NCBI GenBank assembly: GCA_016235245.1
Contig: JACRLO010000015.1
Location: 1-64,000 of the forward strand
Origin: Nitrospirota bacterium
Lineage (GTDB): Bacteria > Nitrospirota > Thermodesulfovibrionia > Thermodesulfovibrionales > UBA6898
DNA length: 64,000 nucleotides
Direction of reading: 5' to 3'
The stretch's first letter is position 1, and each line of letters starts with the position of its first letter. Made by a program: the position numbers and the translations under genes. The notes beneath the pieces are model-generated. The model was not told the DNA's origin and did no database searches. It worked only from the letters and a program-made list of their open reading frames with translations. Of this stretch, positions 34,226 through 43,700 are shown in pieces.

Positions 34226-36880
34226 ATGGCAGAATTAGATAAGAGTTATAACCCCGAAATAACAGAAAAGAAATGGTATGAGTTCTGGACAGGCAGGAAC
34301 CTGTTCACTGCTGACCCGAACGCGCCCGGTGAGCCCTTTACGATCGTTATCCCGCCCCCCAATGTTACGGGGACGCTTCATATGGGTCACGCGCTGAATG
34401 CGACCCTGCAGGATATTCTGATCCGCTGGAAACGGATGAGCGGGTACAATGTCCTTTGGGTGCCGGGTATGGACCATGCCGGGATAGCTACGCAGAACGT
34501 CGTCGAGCGCCAAATGGCATCGGAGAAGATCGACCGCCATCAGCTGGGCAGGGATGTATTCATCGAGCGGGTCTGGACATGGAAGGGTGAATACGGCGGC
34601 AGGATTATTAATCAGCTTAAGCGGCTCGGTTCTTCCTGTGACTGGTCACGCGAGCGCTTCACTCTTGATACAGGCCTTTCAAAGGCTGTTGTCGAAGTCT
34701 TTGTTACCCTTTATGAGCAGGGGCTTATCTACCGTGACAACCGGCTGATTAACTGGTGTCCCAGGTGTCATACCGCGCTTTCCGATATTGAGGTGGAGCA
34801 CGAGGATGTTGACGGCAAACTGACTCATATCAAGTATCCCTTTACTGACAAAAGCGGCCATGTAATTGTTGCTACCACACGACCTGAGACCATGTTGGGC
34901 GACACGGCAGTTGCGGTGAATCCGGAAGATGAGCGATACCAGCATCTGATCGGCAGGACCATTGACCTTCCGCTTACGGACAGGAAGATACCAATTATTG
35001 CTGATGCTTCAGTCGACCCGGCTTTCGGAACCGGTGCCGTGAAGGTGACGCCTTCTCATGATTTTAATGACGAGGCCACGGCAAAGAGGCAGTCGCCAGT
35101 GCTCCCCTTTATCACGGTCATTGCGCTTAATGGGACCATGACCGCAGAAGCGGGGAAGAAGTATGCGGGAATGGACCGGTATGCCTGCAGGAAGGCGGTC
35201 ATTAAAGATCTTCTTGAAATGGATCTGATCGAAAAGCAGGACCCATACACGCATGCCATCAGTCAGTGCTATCGCTGCAAAACGGTCATCGAGCCGCTGC
35301 CTGCTCTTCAGTGGTATGTGAAGGTAGCCCCCCTTGCGGAAAAGGCGATGGATGCGGTTCGGACCGGCAAGACGAATTTTGTGCCCAAGTCCTGGGAGAA
35401 TACCTATTTTGCCTGGATGGAGAATATCAGGGACTGGTGCATTTCTCGCCAGATCTGGTGGGGCCACAGGATCCCTGCCTGGCACTGCGATTGCGGTGAA
35501 GTGATGGTCAGCCGCAGAGAGCCTGAACAATGCGGTAAATGCGGCAATATCCGGCTCAAACAGGATGATGATGTCCTTGATACCTGGTTTTCTTCGGCGC
35601 TCTGGCCGTTCTCGACGCTGGGCTGGCCTGACGAAACCCCGGAACTGAAGAAATATTATCCGACGGCGGTGTTGGTTACCGGATTTGATATCATCTTCTT
35701 CTGGGTTGCTCGCATGATGATGATGGGAATTCATTTCATGAAAGAGGTGCCGTTCAGGGATGTGTACATTCATGCCCTTGTCAGAGATGCAAGCGGCCAG
35801 AAAATGTCGAAATCAAAGGGCAATGTGATCGATCCTCTGCTCATGATGGACAAATACGGCACTGATGCGTTCCGGTTCACGCTTGCGGTCTTTGCTGCCC
35901 AGGGACGTGACGTTAAGTTCTCGGAGGAACGGGTTGAGGGGTACCGCCACTTTGTGAATAAGCTCTGGAATGCTTCACGGTTCATCCTCGCAAACACTGA
36001 AGGCAGCAGGAAACCGGCAGTTGCTGATATGGCGCATCTTGATGTCGGCAGCAGATGGATCGTCTCCAGACTTTCTGCTGCAGCGGGCGACGTGCATAGG
36101 GCGCTTGAGGAATACCGCTTCAATGATGCGGCTGGCAGCATGTACTCGTTTGTCTGGCATGAACTCTGCGACTGGTACATCGAAATGGTAAAGCCGGTGC
36201 TCTACGGCGAAGACGGAGATAAAGAAGCGGTAAAAGAGTGCCTCCTGTATATCCTCGAAAGTACGATCAGGCTGCTCCATCCGTTCATGCCCTTTGTCAC
36301 GGAAGAGATCTGGCAGACTATGCCTCATGAAGGAGAGAGTATCGTAACGGCCCCGTATCCCCGGGACATCCCCCGTGATATTTCTGCTGAGGAGCAGATG
36401 GAAGTTATCATGGAGACGGTCATGGCGATCAGGACTATCAGGGGTGAGCTTAACATATCTCCGTCCGTTGAACTGAGGGCGATCGTAAAGACCCATGCTG
36501 ACCATACAAAAGATATTCTTGCAGATAATATGCTCTTTTTGAAGAAACTGAGCCGTGCTGATATTCAGAAGATTGGCGCTGATGTCGAAAAACCGAAGGG
36601 TTCTTCTGTAGCGGTCAGGACCCATGTCGAAGTATATGTTCCTCTTGAGGGATTGCTTGATCTTGACATCGAGATAGAACGCATCAAAAAAGAAATGGAA
36701 AAGCTGCAGGAGACGGCGGCCTTCCTTGGTAAAAAACTGAACAATGAAGACTTTGTCGGCAGGGCCCCGAAAGAGATCGTTGCAAAAGAAAGAGAAAAAT
36801 ACGACGATTGTATAAGAAGGATGGACCGCGTTAAGGAAAATCTGCAGAAAATGCTGGACCTTAAGGGAACAGAGGCATAA
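34226..36880 (+). CDS. valS: Valine--tRNA ligase
   Basis: This class I aminoacyl-tRNA synthetase charges tRNA-Val and edits mischarged Thr. The 884-residue protein has NVTGTLHMGHALN (HIGH motif) near residue 44, a CP1 editing domain with ATTRPETMLGDTAVAVNP, the WCISRQIWWGHRIPAW segment, MSKSKGN (KMSKS) and a C-terminal coiled coil with ERIKKEMEKLQ. The start MAELDKSYNPEITEKKWYEFW agrees with family N-termini. No Shine-Dalgarno sequence precedes it, only the T-run of a terminator. The stop overlaps the nadC start (TAATG). Confidence 0.96.
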   Translation: MAELDKSYNPEITEKKWYEFWTGRNLFTADPNAPGEPFTIVIPPPNVTGTLHMGHALNATLQDILIRWKRMSGYNVLWVPGMDHAGIATQNVVERQMASEKIDRHQLGRDVFIERVWTWKGEYGGRIINQLKRLGSSCDWSRERFTLDTGLSKAVVEVFVTLYEQGLIYRDNRLINWCPRCHTALSDIEVEHEDVDGKLTHIKYPFTDKSGHVIVATTRPETMLGDTAVAVNPEDERYQHLIGRTIDLPLTDRKIPIIADASVDPAFGTGAVKVTPSHDFNDEATAKRQSPVLPFITVIALNGTMTAEAGKKYAGMDRYACRKAVIKDLLEMDLIEKQDPYTHAISQCYRCKTVIEPLPALQWYVKVAPLAEKAMDAVRTGKTNFVPKSWENTYFAWMENIRDWCISRQIWWGHRIPAWHCDCGEVMVSRREPEQCGKCGNIRLKQDDDVLDTWFSSALWPFSTLGWPDETPELKKYYPTAVLVTGFDIIFFWVARMMMMGIHFMKEVPFRDVYIHALVRDASGQKMSKSKGNVIDPLLMMDKYGTDAFRFTLAVFAAQGRDVKFSEERVEGYRHFVNKLWNASRFILANTEGSRKPAVADMAHLDVGSRWIVSRLSAAAGDVHRALEEYRFNDAAGSMYSFVWHELCDWYIEMVKPVLYGEDGDKEAVKECLLYILESTIRLLHPFMPFVTEEIWQTMPHEGESIVTAPYPRDIPRDISAEEQMEVIMETVMAIRTIRGELNISPSVELRAIVKTHADHTKDILADNMLFLKKLSRADIQKIGADVEKPKGSSVAVRTHVEVYVPLEGLLDLDIEIERIKKEMEKLQETAAFLGKKLNNEDFVGRAPKEIVAKEREKYDDCIRRMDRVKENLQKMLDLKGTEA

Positions 36881-37713
36881 TGGATTTGCCGGCAAGTGTC
36901 ACCCAACTTCTGCGGCATGCGATCGAAGAGGACATCGGTCACGGTGACATAACGTCGTCTCTTATTATCCCAAAGGAAAGTGAGGCCCGGGCTCTCTTTA
37001 TTGCAAAGGGAAACTTTGTGCTTGCAGGCTTTCCGTTCAGTCGGGAAGTGTTTCATATTCTTGACAAGACCGTATCGTTTAAAACATTCCACGCAGAGGG
37101 TGCAAAGGTCATCAGGGGCGATGTATTGGGCGAAGTTGCCGGAAAAACGAGGCTGCTTCTTGCGGGTGAGCGGACGAGTCTGAATATCCTTCAACATCTT
37201 TCCGGAATAGCTACCCTGACAGCCCAGTTTGTTGAGGCTGTTGCAGGAACTAAAGCGAAGATCCTTGACACCAGGAAAACGACCCCCTGCCACCGGTTCA
37301 TGGAAAAGTATGCCGTCCGCATGGGCGGCGGTGTAAACCATCGGTATGGACTATTTGACGGTATATTGATCAAGGACAATCACATCGAAGCGGTCGGGGG
37401 GATAAAAGAAGCGGTCAGCCTGGCAAAGGCGGGTCATCACCTGGCAAGGATCGAGGTGGAGGTCGAGAACTTCAGAGACCTTGAGGAGGCGCTTGAGGCA
37501 AAGGCTGACATCATTATGCTTGACAATATGTCTATAGCTGACATGACCGAGGCGGTGAGGATTGTCAATGGCCGGGTTGCGCTTGAGGCCTCGGGAAATG
37601 TCACTCTCGACAATGTCCGTGAGATTGCTGAAACTGGCGTTGATATGATATCTGTCGGTGCCCTGACCCATTCCGTGACCGCTGCAGACATCAGCCTCAA
37701 GATAGTCCAGTAG
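36880..37713 (+). CDS. nadC: Quinolinate phosphoribosyltransferase (nicotinate-nucleotide pyrophosphorylase, carboxylating)
   Basis: NadC makes nicotinate mononucleotide from quinolinate and PRPP. The 277-residue protein has EEDIGHGDITS, RTSLNILQHLSGIAT, the ILDTRKTTPCHRFMEKYAV active-site segment and IKDNHIEAVGG. Phosphate-binding VEVENFRDLEEAL, IIMLDNMS and LEASGNVTLDN also appear. The gene overlaps valS by 1 bp, implying coupled translation; nadA lies about 16 kb further on. nadB is not present. Confidence 0.95.
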   Translation: MDLPASVTQLLRHAIEEDIGHGDITSSLIIPKESEARALFIAKGNFVLAGFPFSREVFHILDKTVSFKTFHAEGAKVIRGDVLGEVAGKTRLLLAGERTSLNILQHLSGIATLTAQFVEAVAGTKAKILDTRKTTPCHRFMEKYAVRMGGGVNHRYGLFDGILIKDNHIEAVGGIKEAVSLAKAGHHLARIEVEVENFRDLEEALEAKADIIMLDNMSIADMTEAVRIVNGRVALEASGNVTLDNVREIAETGVDMISVGALTHSVTAADISLKIVQ

Positions 37714-37819
37714 TTATCCTGAGATCCCGTGATTTTTTTCTTGCATTCCTGTTTATTTTGCACTAATGTCATCTCATATGATGCCCTTATAAATATAAAT
37801 ACTAGGAAAGGTGGTATGT

Positions 37820-38005
37820 ATGACGCTGAAAGAGGTTAAGGAGAGGGCCATGAATTATGATATCAAGGCTGGCAAGATGAAAAAAGACGAGCTTGTCAGG
37901 GCTATCCAGAGAGCAGAGGGCAATTTCGACTGCTTTGGGACTGCTGTATCAGGTGACTGTTCTCAGGAGGATTGTCTCTGGCGCAAGGACTGCCTGAGCT
38001 GTTGA
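37820..38005 (+). CDS. Small SAP-domain/Cys-rich protein
   Basis: From ATG 37820, with an AGGAAAGGTGG ribosome binding region, the product has 61 residues; an in-frame GTG three codons earlier is less likely. The first half is a SAP-like helix-turn-helix (TLKEVKERAMNYDIKAGKMK, then KDELVRAIQRAEG). The second half carries five Cys (38, 47, 52, 58, 61) around FDCFGTA, GDCSQEDCLW and CLSC. The combination of a SAP-like helix with a compact Cys cluster suggests nucleic-acid binding with a metal site. It has no obvious operon partner. Confidence 0.7.
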   Translation: MTLKEVKERAMNYDIKAGKMKKDELVRAIQRAEGNFDCFGTAVSGDCSQEDCLWRKDCLSC

Positions 38006-38176
38006 AAGGGTACACAAGGCACTTCCCCTTTAAGCTCCTTCGCAGTTTCCTCTGTCCTTATTCGCCGTGAATCCCTTTATCTGGGCTAGCTATACCGGAG
38101 TGCAGGGATCTTTGCCGCCATCGCTTTTCAGATCTTCCGCATACTCCTGACGGAATGTCGCTTTCAATTGTACACA

Positions 38177-38185
38177 TGATATAAT
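38177..38185 (+). promoter_or_regulatory. Putative extended -10 promoter of the galT-glgA operon
   Basis: TGA-TATAAT is a perfect extended -10 ending 74 nt before the galT ATG. A standard -35 is lacking. It would drive galT, glgA and the signalling genes that follow them with 4-bp overlaps. Confidence 0.45.
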
Positions 38186-38259
38186 AACCGAAATCAAAAC
38201 GCATGAAATGGGGGGAAGATTATCTTTTTTCTCCTTTCGTTGCAATAATCGGAGGATAT

Positions 38260-39255
38260 ATGCCTGAACTGAGAAAAGATCCCATTGTAGGAAGATGGGT
38301 GATTATATCGATCGAGCGGGGGAAAAGACCGACGGATTTTCTTTCTGCATCGCAGAGAAAAAAAGGCGGCTTCTGTCCCTTTTGTCCGGGGAATGAATAT
38401 ACGACACCGCCGGAAATAATGGCCTTCAGGCCGCCTAATTCCGCGGCCAACAGCCCTGACTGGACACTGCGCGTTATGCCCAACAAATTTCCTGCCCTGC
38501 AGATTTACGGCGACCTGAACAAGTCAGGCGAAGGTATTTTTGACAAGATGAATGGTGTTGGCGCCCATGAGGTCATTGTTGAAACACCCGACCACAACCT
38601 TTCCCTTGCGACCATGTCGCAGAAGGCAGTTGAGGATGTACTCTGGGCAGCGTTTCTCAGACTGTCCGACCTGAAGAAGGACCAGCGCTTCAAATATGGC
38701 CTGGTCTTCAAAAACGAGGGAGAGGTTGCCGGAGCATCTCTTGAGCATACTCATACGCAGCTTATCGCGCTTCCTATCGTACCGAAACTGGTCAAGGAAG
38801 AGCTTGATGCGGCTCGTCAACACTACGAGTTCAAGGAGCGGTGCATCTTTTGCGATGTTATCAGTCAGGAACTTGCAGATGGCAAACGGGTCATCTACGA
38901 AAATGCCAAATATGTGGCGCTTGCTCCTTTTGCTCCCCGTGCACCTTTTGAGACATGGATTCTGCCGAAGCGGCATGAGTCGACATTCAGTCCGGCTGAA
39001 AAGAACTATAGCGATCTGGCTGAGATCCTCCAGCGCATTCTGCGCCAGATGGACAGGATTCTGGATGCGCCGCCCTATAATTTTGTTATCCATACCTCGC
39101 CGTTTTATGATGAGGTGAATGACTATTACCACTGGCATATAGAACTGGTGCCGAAGCTTACAAAAATTGCGGGATTTGAGTGGGGATCAGGCTTCTATAT
39201 TAATCCGACACCGCCTGAGGAGTCTGCCAAGTTCATGCGCGAGGCCAGGATTTGA
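38260..39255 (+). CDS. galT: Galactose-1-phosphate uridylyltransferase
   Basis: This enzyme exchanges UMP between UDP-glucose and galactose-1-phosphate, or acts as a related nucleotidyl transferase. The start at 38260 has a GGAGG ribosome binding site and gives 331 residues; codons upstream are not family-like. Motifs: RKDPIVGRWVII, zinc ligands CPFCPGNE, EHTHTQLIAL (HxHxQ catalytic region), CIFCDVI and YYHWHIELVPKLTKIAGFEWG. The glgA start overlaps its stop by 4 bp. Prokaryotic short forms of this kind may work on ADP-glucose or glucose-1-phosphate; substrate preference is inferred only. Confidence 0.88.
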   Translation: MPELRKDPIVGRWVIISIERGKRPTDFLSASQRKKGGFCPFCPGNEYTTPPEIMAFRPPNSAANSPDWTLRVMPNKFPALQIYGDLNKSGEGIFDKMNGVGAHEVIVETPDHNLSLATMSQKAVEDVLWAAFLRLSDLKKDQRFKYGLVFKNEGEVAGASLEHTHTQLIALPIVPKLVKEELDAARQHYEFKERCIFCDVISQELADGKRVIYENAKYVALAPFAPRAPFETWILPKRHESTFSPAEKNYSDLAEILQRILRQMDRILDAPPYNFVIHTSPFYDEVNDYYHWHIELVPKLTKIAGFEWGSGFYINPTPPEESAKFMREARI

Positions 39256-40703
39256 ATATTCTGATCGCATGCAGTGAGGCAGTACCGTATGCAAAGACCG
39301 GAGGGCTCGCTGATGTGACGGGCGCTCTTGTCCGTGAGTTCCGCAGGAAAAAGCATAAGGCCTCACTGATCCTTCCCCTGTATAAGACTATCAGGGAGAA
39401 GTTCAGACTGCATAAAACAGGGAAAACGATCAGGGTTCCTATGGGCAATTTTGCCCTTGAAGGCACTATCTATATGGCAGGGAAGGGTACTGTGCCTGAT
39501 GCATACTTTATCGAGTGCAATCAGCTCTTTGACAGACCCGAACTCTATGGAACTGCTTATGGCGAGTATGGGGATAATGCCGTCAGATTTATTTTCTTTT
39601 GCCGCGCGGTTCTTGAAGCCTGCATTGTGCTGGATATTCATCCTGACATTATCCACTGCAACGACTGGCAGAGCGGACTGATACCGGTATATCTCAAAAG
39701 CCTTTACGCCCATCACCGGCAGTTCAGCGCGACCGCAACGCTCTTCACGGTACATAACCTCGGGTATCAGGGCAATTATGAGCCTGCCAATGTGCCTTTT
39801 ACCGGTCTGGGGTGGGACTATTTTGTGCCGGAGCGGCTTGAGTTTTTCGGTACGCTCAGCTTTATGAAAGCAGGGCTGCTGTATGCTGATCTGCTCAATA
39901 CGGTAAGTGAAACCTATGGTCGGGAGATCCTTGATCCCGAACACGGATGCAGCATGGACGGACTGCTTACGAAAAGAAGAGAGGATCTGTTCGGCATCAT
40001 TAACGGAATTGATACTCAGGAATGGGACCCGCAGAAGGATACATTTCTCCCCTCAACATACAGCGCAAAGGAGCTCAGGGGCAAGAGCCTCTGCAGAGAA
40101 GAACTGATCAGGCTTGCAGGGTTTGAAAACAGGAAGGCCCCTGTTGTCAGTATCGTCAGCAGGCTTTCTTCTCAGAAGGGGCTTGACATAGTCCTCGATG
40201 CTATCGATGAACTTGTCCACCTTGGTGCGAATCTCGTGGTGCTGGGCAGGGGCGAGGAACTCTACCAGTCTGCACTGAAAGGCAAGGCTGAAGAGCACCG
40301 GGGAAAGGTCTATCTGCGCATCGGCTTTGAAGAGCCGTTGGCCCATGTTATCTACGGCGGATCTGATTTTTTTCTTATGCCATCGCGGTATGAACCATGC
40401 GGCTTGGGCCAGTTGATCGCCATGAAATACGGAACTGTTCCGATTGCCCGAAAGACCGGTGGCCTTGCAGATACCATTGATGACTACGATCATCTTGTTG
40501 GCAGGGGAACGGGATTTCTTTTTGAGGAATACGCATCACAAGCATTGCTTTCAGCCGCAAAAAGAGCGTTCTGCGTTTATACTGACAGAAAAAAGATGCA
40601 GGCGTTGATCTGCCAGGCGATGGAGAAGAATTTTACCTGGGAGACGGCTGCCACAGGATATCTTGACCTGTACCGTAAGGCAGGGAAAAAGCGATATACA
40701 TGA
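39252..40703 (+). CDS. glgA: Glycogen synthase (ADP-glucose type)
   Basis: This GT5 glucosyltransferase extends alpha-1,4-glucan from ADP-glucose. The 483-residue protein has the donor-binding KTGGLAD near the N-terminus, HCNDWQSGLIP, HNLGYQGNYEPANV, LLNTVSETYGREI and the acceptor/donor loop RYEPCGLGQLIAMKYGTVPIA. The second KTGGLADTI is also present. It starts with TTG at 39252 because the family N-terminus MNILIACSEAVPYAKTGG begins there and the TGA of galT overlaps it. The downstream kinase ATG overlaps its stop by 4 bp. Confidence 0.94.
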   Translation: MNILIACSEAVPYAKTGGLADVTGALVREFRRKKHKASLILPLYKTIREKFRLHKTGKTIRVPMGNFALEGTIYMAGKGTVPDAYFIECNQLFDRPELYGTAYGEYGDNAVRFIFFCRAVLEACIVLDIHPDIIHCNDWQSGLIPVYLKSLYAHHRQFSATATLFTVHNLGYQGNYEPANVPFTGLGWDYFVPERLEFFGTLSFMKAGLLYADLLNTVSETYGREILDPEHGCSMDGLLTKRREDLFGIINGIDTQEWDPQKDTFLPSTYSAKELRGKSLCREELIRLAGFENRKAPVVSIVSRLSSQKGLDIVLDAIDELVHLGANLVVLGRGEELYQSALKGKAEEHRGKVYLRIGFEEPLAHVIYGGSDFFLMPSRYEPCGLGQLIAMKYGTVPIARKTGGLADTIDDYDHLVGRGTGFLFEEYASQALLSAAKRAFCVYTDRKKMQALICQAMEKNFTWETAATGYLDLYRKAGKKRYT

Positions 40704-43700
40704 CACTTAGAACCAGAATCACCTTTATGCTCTCTGTTTTTCTTATTCTGATCGCAATTCTCGGGACCGGAACGATCCTGATTTTTGAGAACCTGAGCAG
40801 GCATATGGGCACGCTCAGTGTTGCGAGCGCAGAAAGCAAATTAATCAGCGATCTTGAGCGCAATATATCTGATTTTGTCGAAGATGTGAGAGATTGGGGC
40901 ATTACCGGAGAGGCGCGGTTCAGGAGGCAATTCACGAACCGGCTTTCTGACGTATACAGGAATTTGGGGGTTCTCAGCGTTCAGTCCGGGCATAAGGCTG
41001 ATATTGATATTCTTTCTGAAAAATTCTACGTTGTTCTTGGATATGCGAGAATTATTATGGATAAACGGGACCCTGCCGGAGATCATGAGGTTGCAGTACT
41101 AATCCGCAAAATTGAAAGCCTTACCCTCGAAATAGTCTCTGCTATCGATACGATTCAGGAATCCTCGGTAAAAGCAGTTTCGAACGTTGCCCTTTCAGGC
41201 GAGAAAACCAGGAGGAGGATGATTACCTACCATCTTTCCCTGATCGGCTTGACTTCAATAATCTCCTTTATCCTGATTATCAGTATTCGCAGGGCTATTG
41301 CGTCCCCATTTAATGAGCTGCTCAAGGCAACGGAAAAGATCAGTGCCGGTGACCTCTCTTACCGCATCCGGATGGAACGCTCTGATGAATTCGGCGTTGT
41401 CGCGGCGCGATTTGACGATATGGTGACTGACCTTGAAGCGTCGAGCAGGAAGTTGGGGCGCAAGCTCAACGAAACAGAGCTGCTTCTGGACATTGCCCGC
41501 ATCGCCGGCAGTACGCTTGACAGAAAGACCGCCTTTGTTGAAATGGCCGGGATACTTGCCGGGAAGCTTAACTATGGCATCTGTTCCATTTACATGAGAC
41601 ACGTTGAGCGTAAGGCATTTCTGCTTGATGCGTCGAACGATCCCGCAGAGGGTGAAAAGAGATTTCGGATCTCAACAGAGAACCGCCTGTTTCAAAAGAT
41701 CATATCCTCGCTTGAACCGGTCATCTTTAAAGCGGGGGACTTCAGCGTTGATGGTGAAGACCTTTTTGGGGAGAAGGGAGAAAGCGGACTTGCCATGCCT
41801 ATAACGCGTGAAAACAGCTGTGTCGGCATGATTGTTATCAGGAACCGGCAGGAACATGTGTTTTCTGATGATGAGATCAGCACGCTCAGGATCGTCTCTC
41901 ATACCATTGGTTCGGTTTTCCGGAATTCCGAACTGTATGATGCCGCTCGAAACCAGATTTTGAAGATGACGGTGCTTTTTGACCTGAGCCGGGCGATAAC
42001 ATCACTCCTTGATTCCGGTCAGCTTCTGAAGAAGATCACGGAAGAGATGTCACGCCTTGTCTCTTCACGCGGCTGTATCATTCGCCTGTTAGAGGAGAAC
42101 AAATTAAAGATCAGGGCTTCCTACGGCCTTCAGAAGGAGCTTGAACCTCAGCTTGAGCTGTCCCTCGGAGAAGGCATCGCAGGATGGGTCGCACAGCACA
42201 ATGAGTCGATGCTTGTTGAAGATACCAAGAATATTGCGGCGAACATGAAGACCCCCGGGATTGATATCAAGACCGTCATATGCGTTCCGTTGATCGTGGG
42301 ACAGACCGTGATTGGTACGCTCAGCCTCTATGATAAGCTGGACAGCCAGGGAAAACCGATCCCTTTTGCTGCCGATGACCTGAACACGGTCGAGGGTTTT
42401 GCCTCCATCTCATCGATTGCCATAGAGAAAGCCAGGATTTATGAGACTGAAATCAGCAGGCAGAAGCAGGCACTTGATGAAAAGAAGCGCCTCAATATTC
42501 TTTTTGATAGTGTCCAGGGCGGTATCATTACCCTGGACAGAAACTTTATGATCACCTCTGCCAACAAATTCGTCGAGGAATGGATGGGACTCTCCAACCC
42601 TGACCTGATAGGAAAGGACAGTCTCGCAATTTTTCATGACAGGATCGGTATCTGCCCCCACTGCGCCGCCAAGGCGACCTTTGAGACGGGAGAGATCAAT
42701 ACGATAACCCAATCGCGGGGTGTCAATTATGCAGAACTGACCGCCTATCCGATCATGAACGAACAGGGAGAAATTGCTGAAGCGGTGGTCTTCATTCTGG
42801 ACATTACCGAGAGGATCCTGTATCAGGAGGAGACCCTCAGCCTGTACCGCGAAGTGATCCAGACCAAGGACTATCTTGAGAGCATTATCGATAACTCTGC
42901 CGATGCCATCGTGACCAGTGACCTTGCCGGCATCGTAACGTCATGGAACCTTGGCGCCGAGAGGACCTTCGGATTTGTTGAACACGAGGTGAAGGGAAAG
43001 TTTCTTCCTTTTGTCCCTGATTTTCTGCTTGAAAAGGAAAAAGAGCATATCGACAGACTCAAGAAAGGTGAAGTGCTCAAGGATATTGAAACGCTTCGAA
43101 AAAAGATGGACGGTTCCATTATCGAGGTAAGCCTCACCCTTTCTCCGATCAAAGACGCAGCAGGCGAGGTGATCGGCATCTGCGGTATATCGAGGGATAT
43201 CTCTGAAAAGAAGCGGGTTGAAAAGGAACTGATCAGGAGGAATCAGGAGATGTCACGGCTCTTCTTCATCTCTGCGGCCATGCGCAGCACGCTGGAGCTT
43301 GACAAGCTTCTCAGGATGGTACTGACTGCGGTTACCATGAGCGACGGTATGGGATTCAACCGGGCGATACTTTTTCTGGTAGATGACGAGCGGGAAGTAC
43401 TCAAGGGTGTTATGGGAGTGGGCCCTGCGACGCCTGAGGAGGCCTGGAAGGTCTGGGATGATCTTTCCCTCAGGCACAAGACGCTTGACAACATCATGCA
43501 GGATATTATTTCGAACCCTGTCCATAGGGACTCTTTTTTGGAGCGTCTTACCGTAGGTATTGAGTTATCCCTCAACGAAAATACGATACTGACGAAGTCA
43601 GTAAAGGAAAAGCTGCCATTCAACGTGCTTGACGTGCGACAGGAAGCGCTTTCGGACGCCGTGCTTATTCAGCAGCTTGGTACGCAGGCATATGCCGTGG

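Noticed and set aside
35009-35773. A 254-codon open frame on the minus strand within valS
   Set aside because: It lies wholly inside a strongly conserved synthetase gene, has no ribosome binding site and encodes no recognisable domain; a shadow of valS codon usage.
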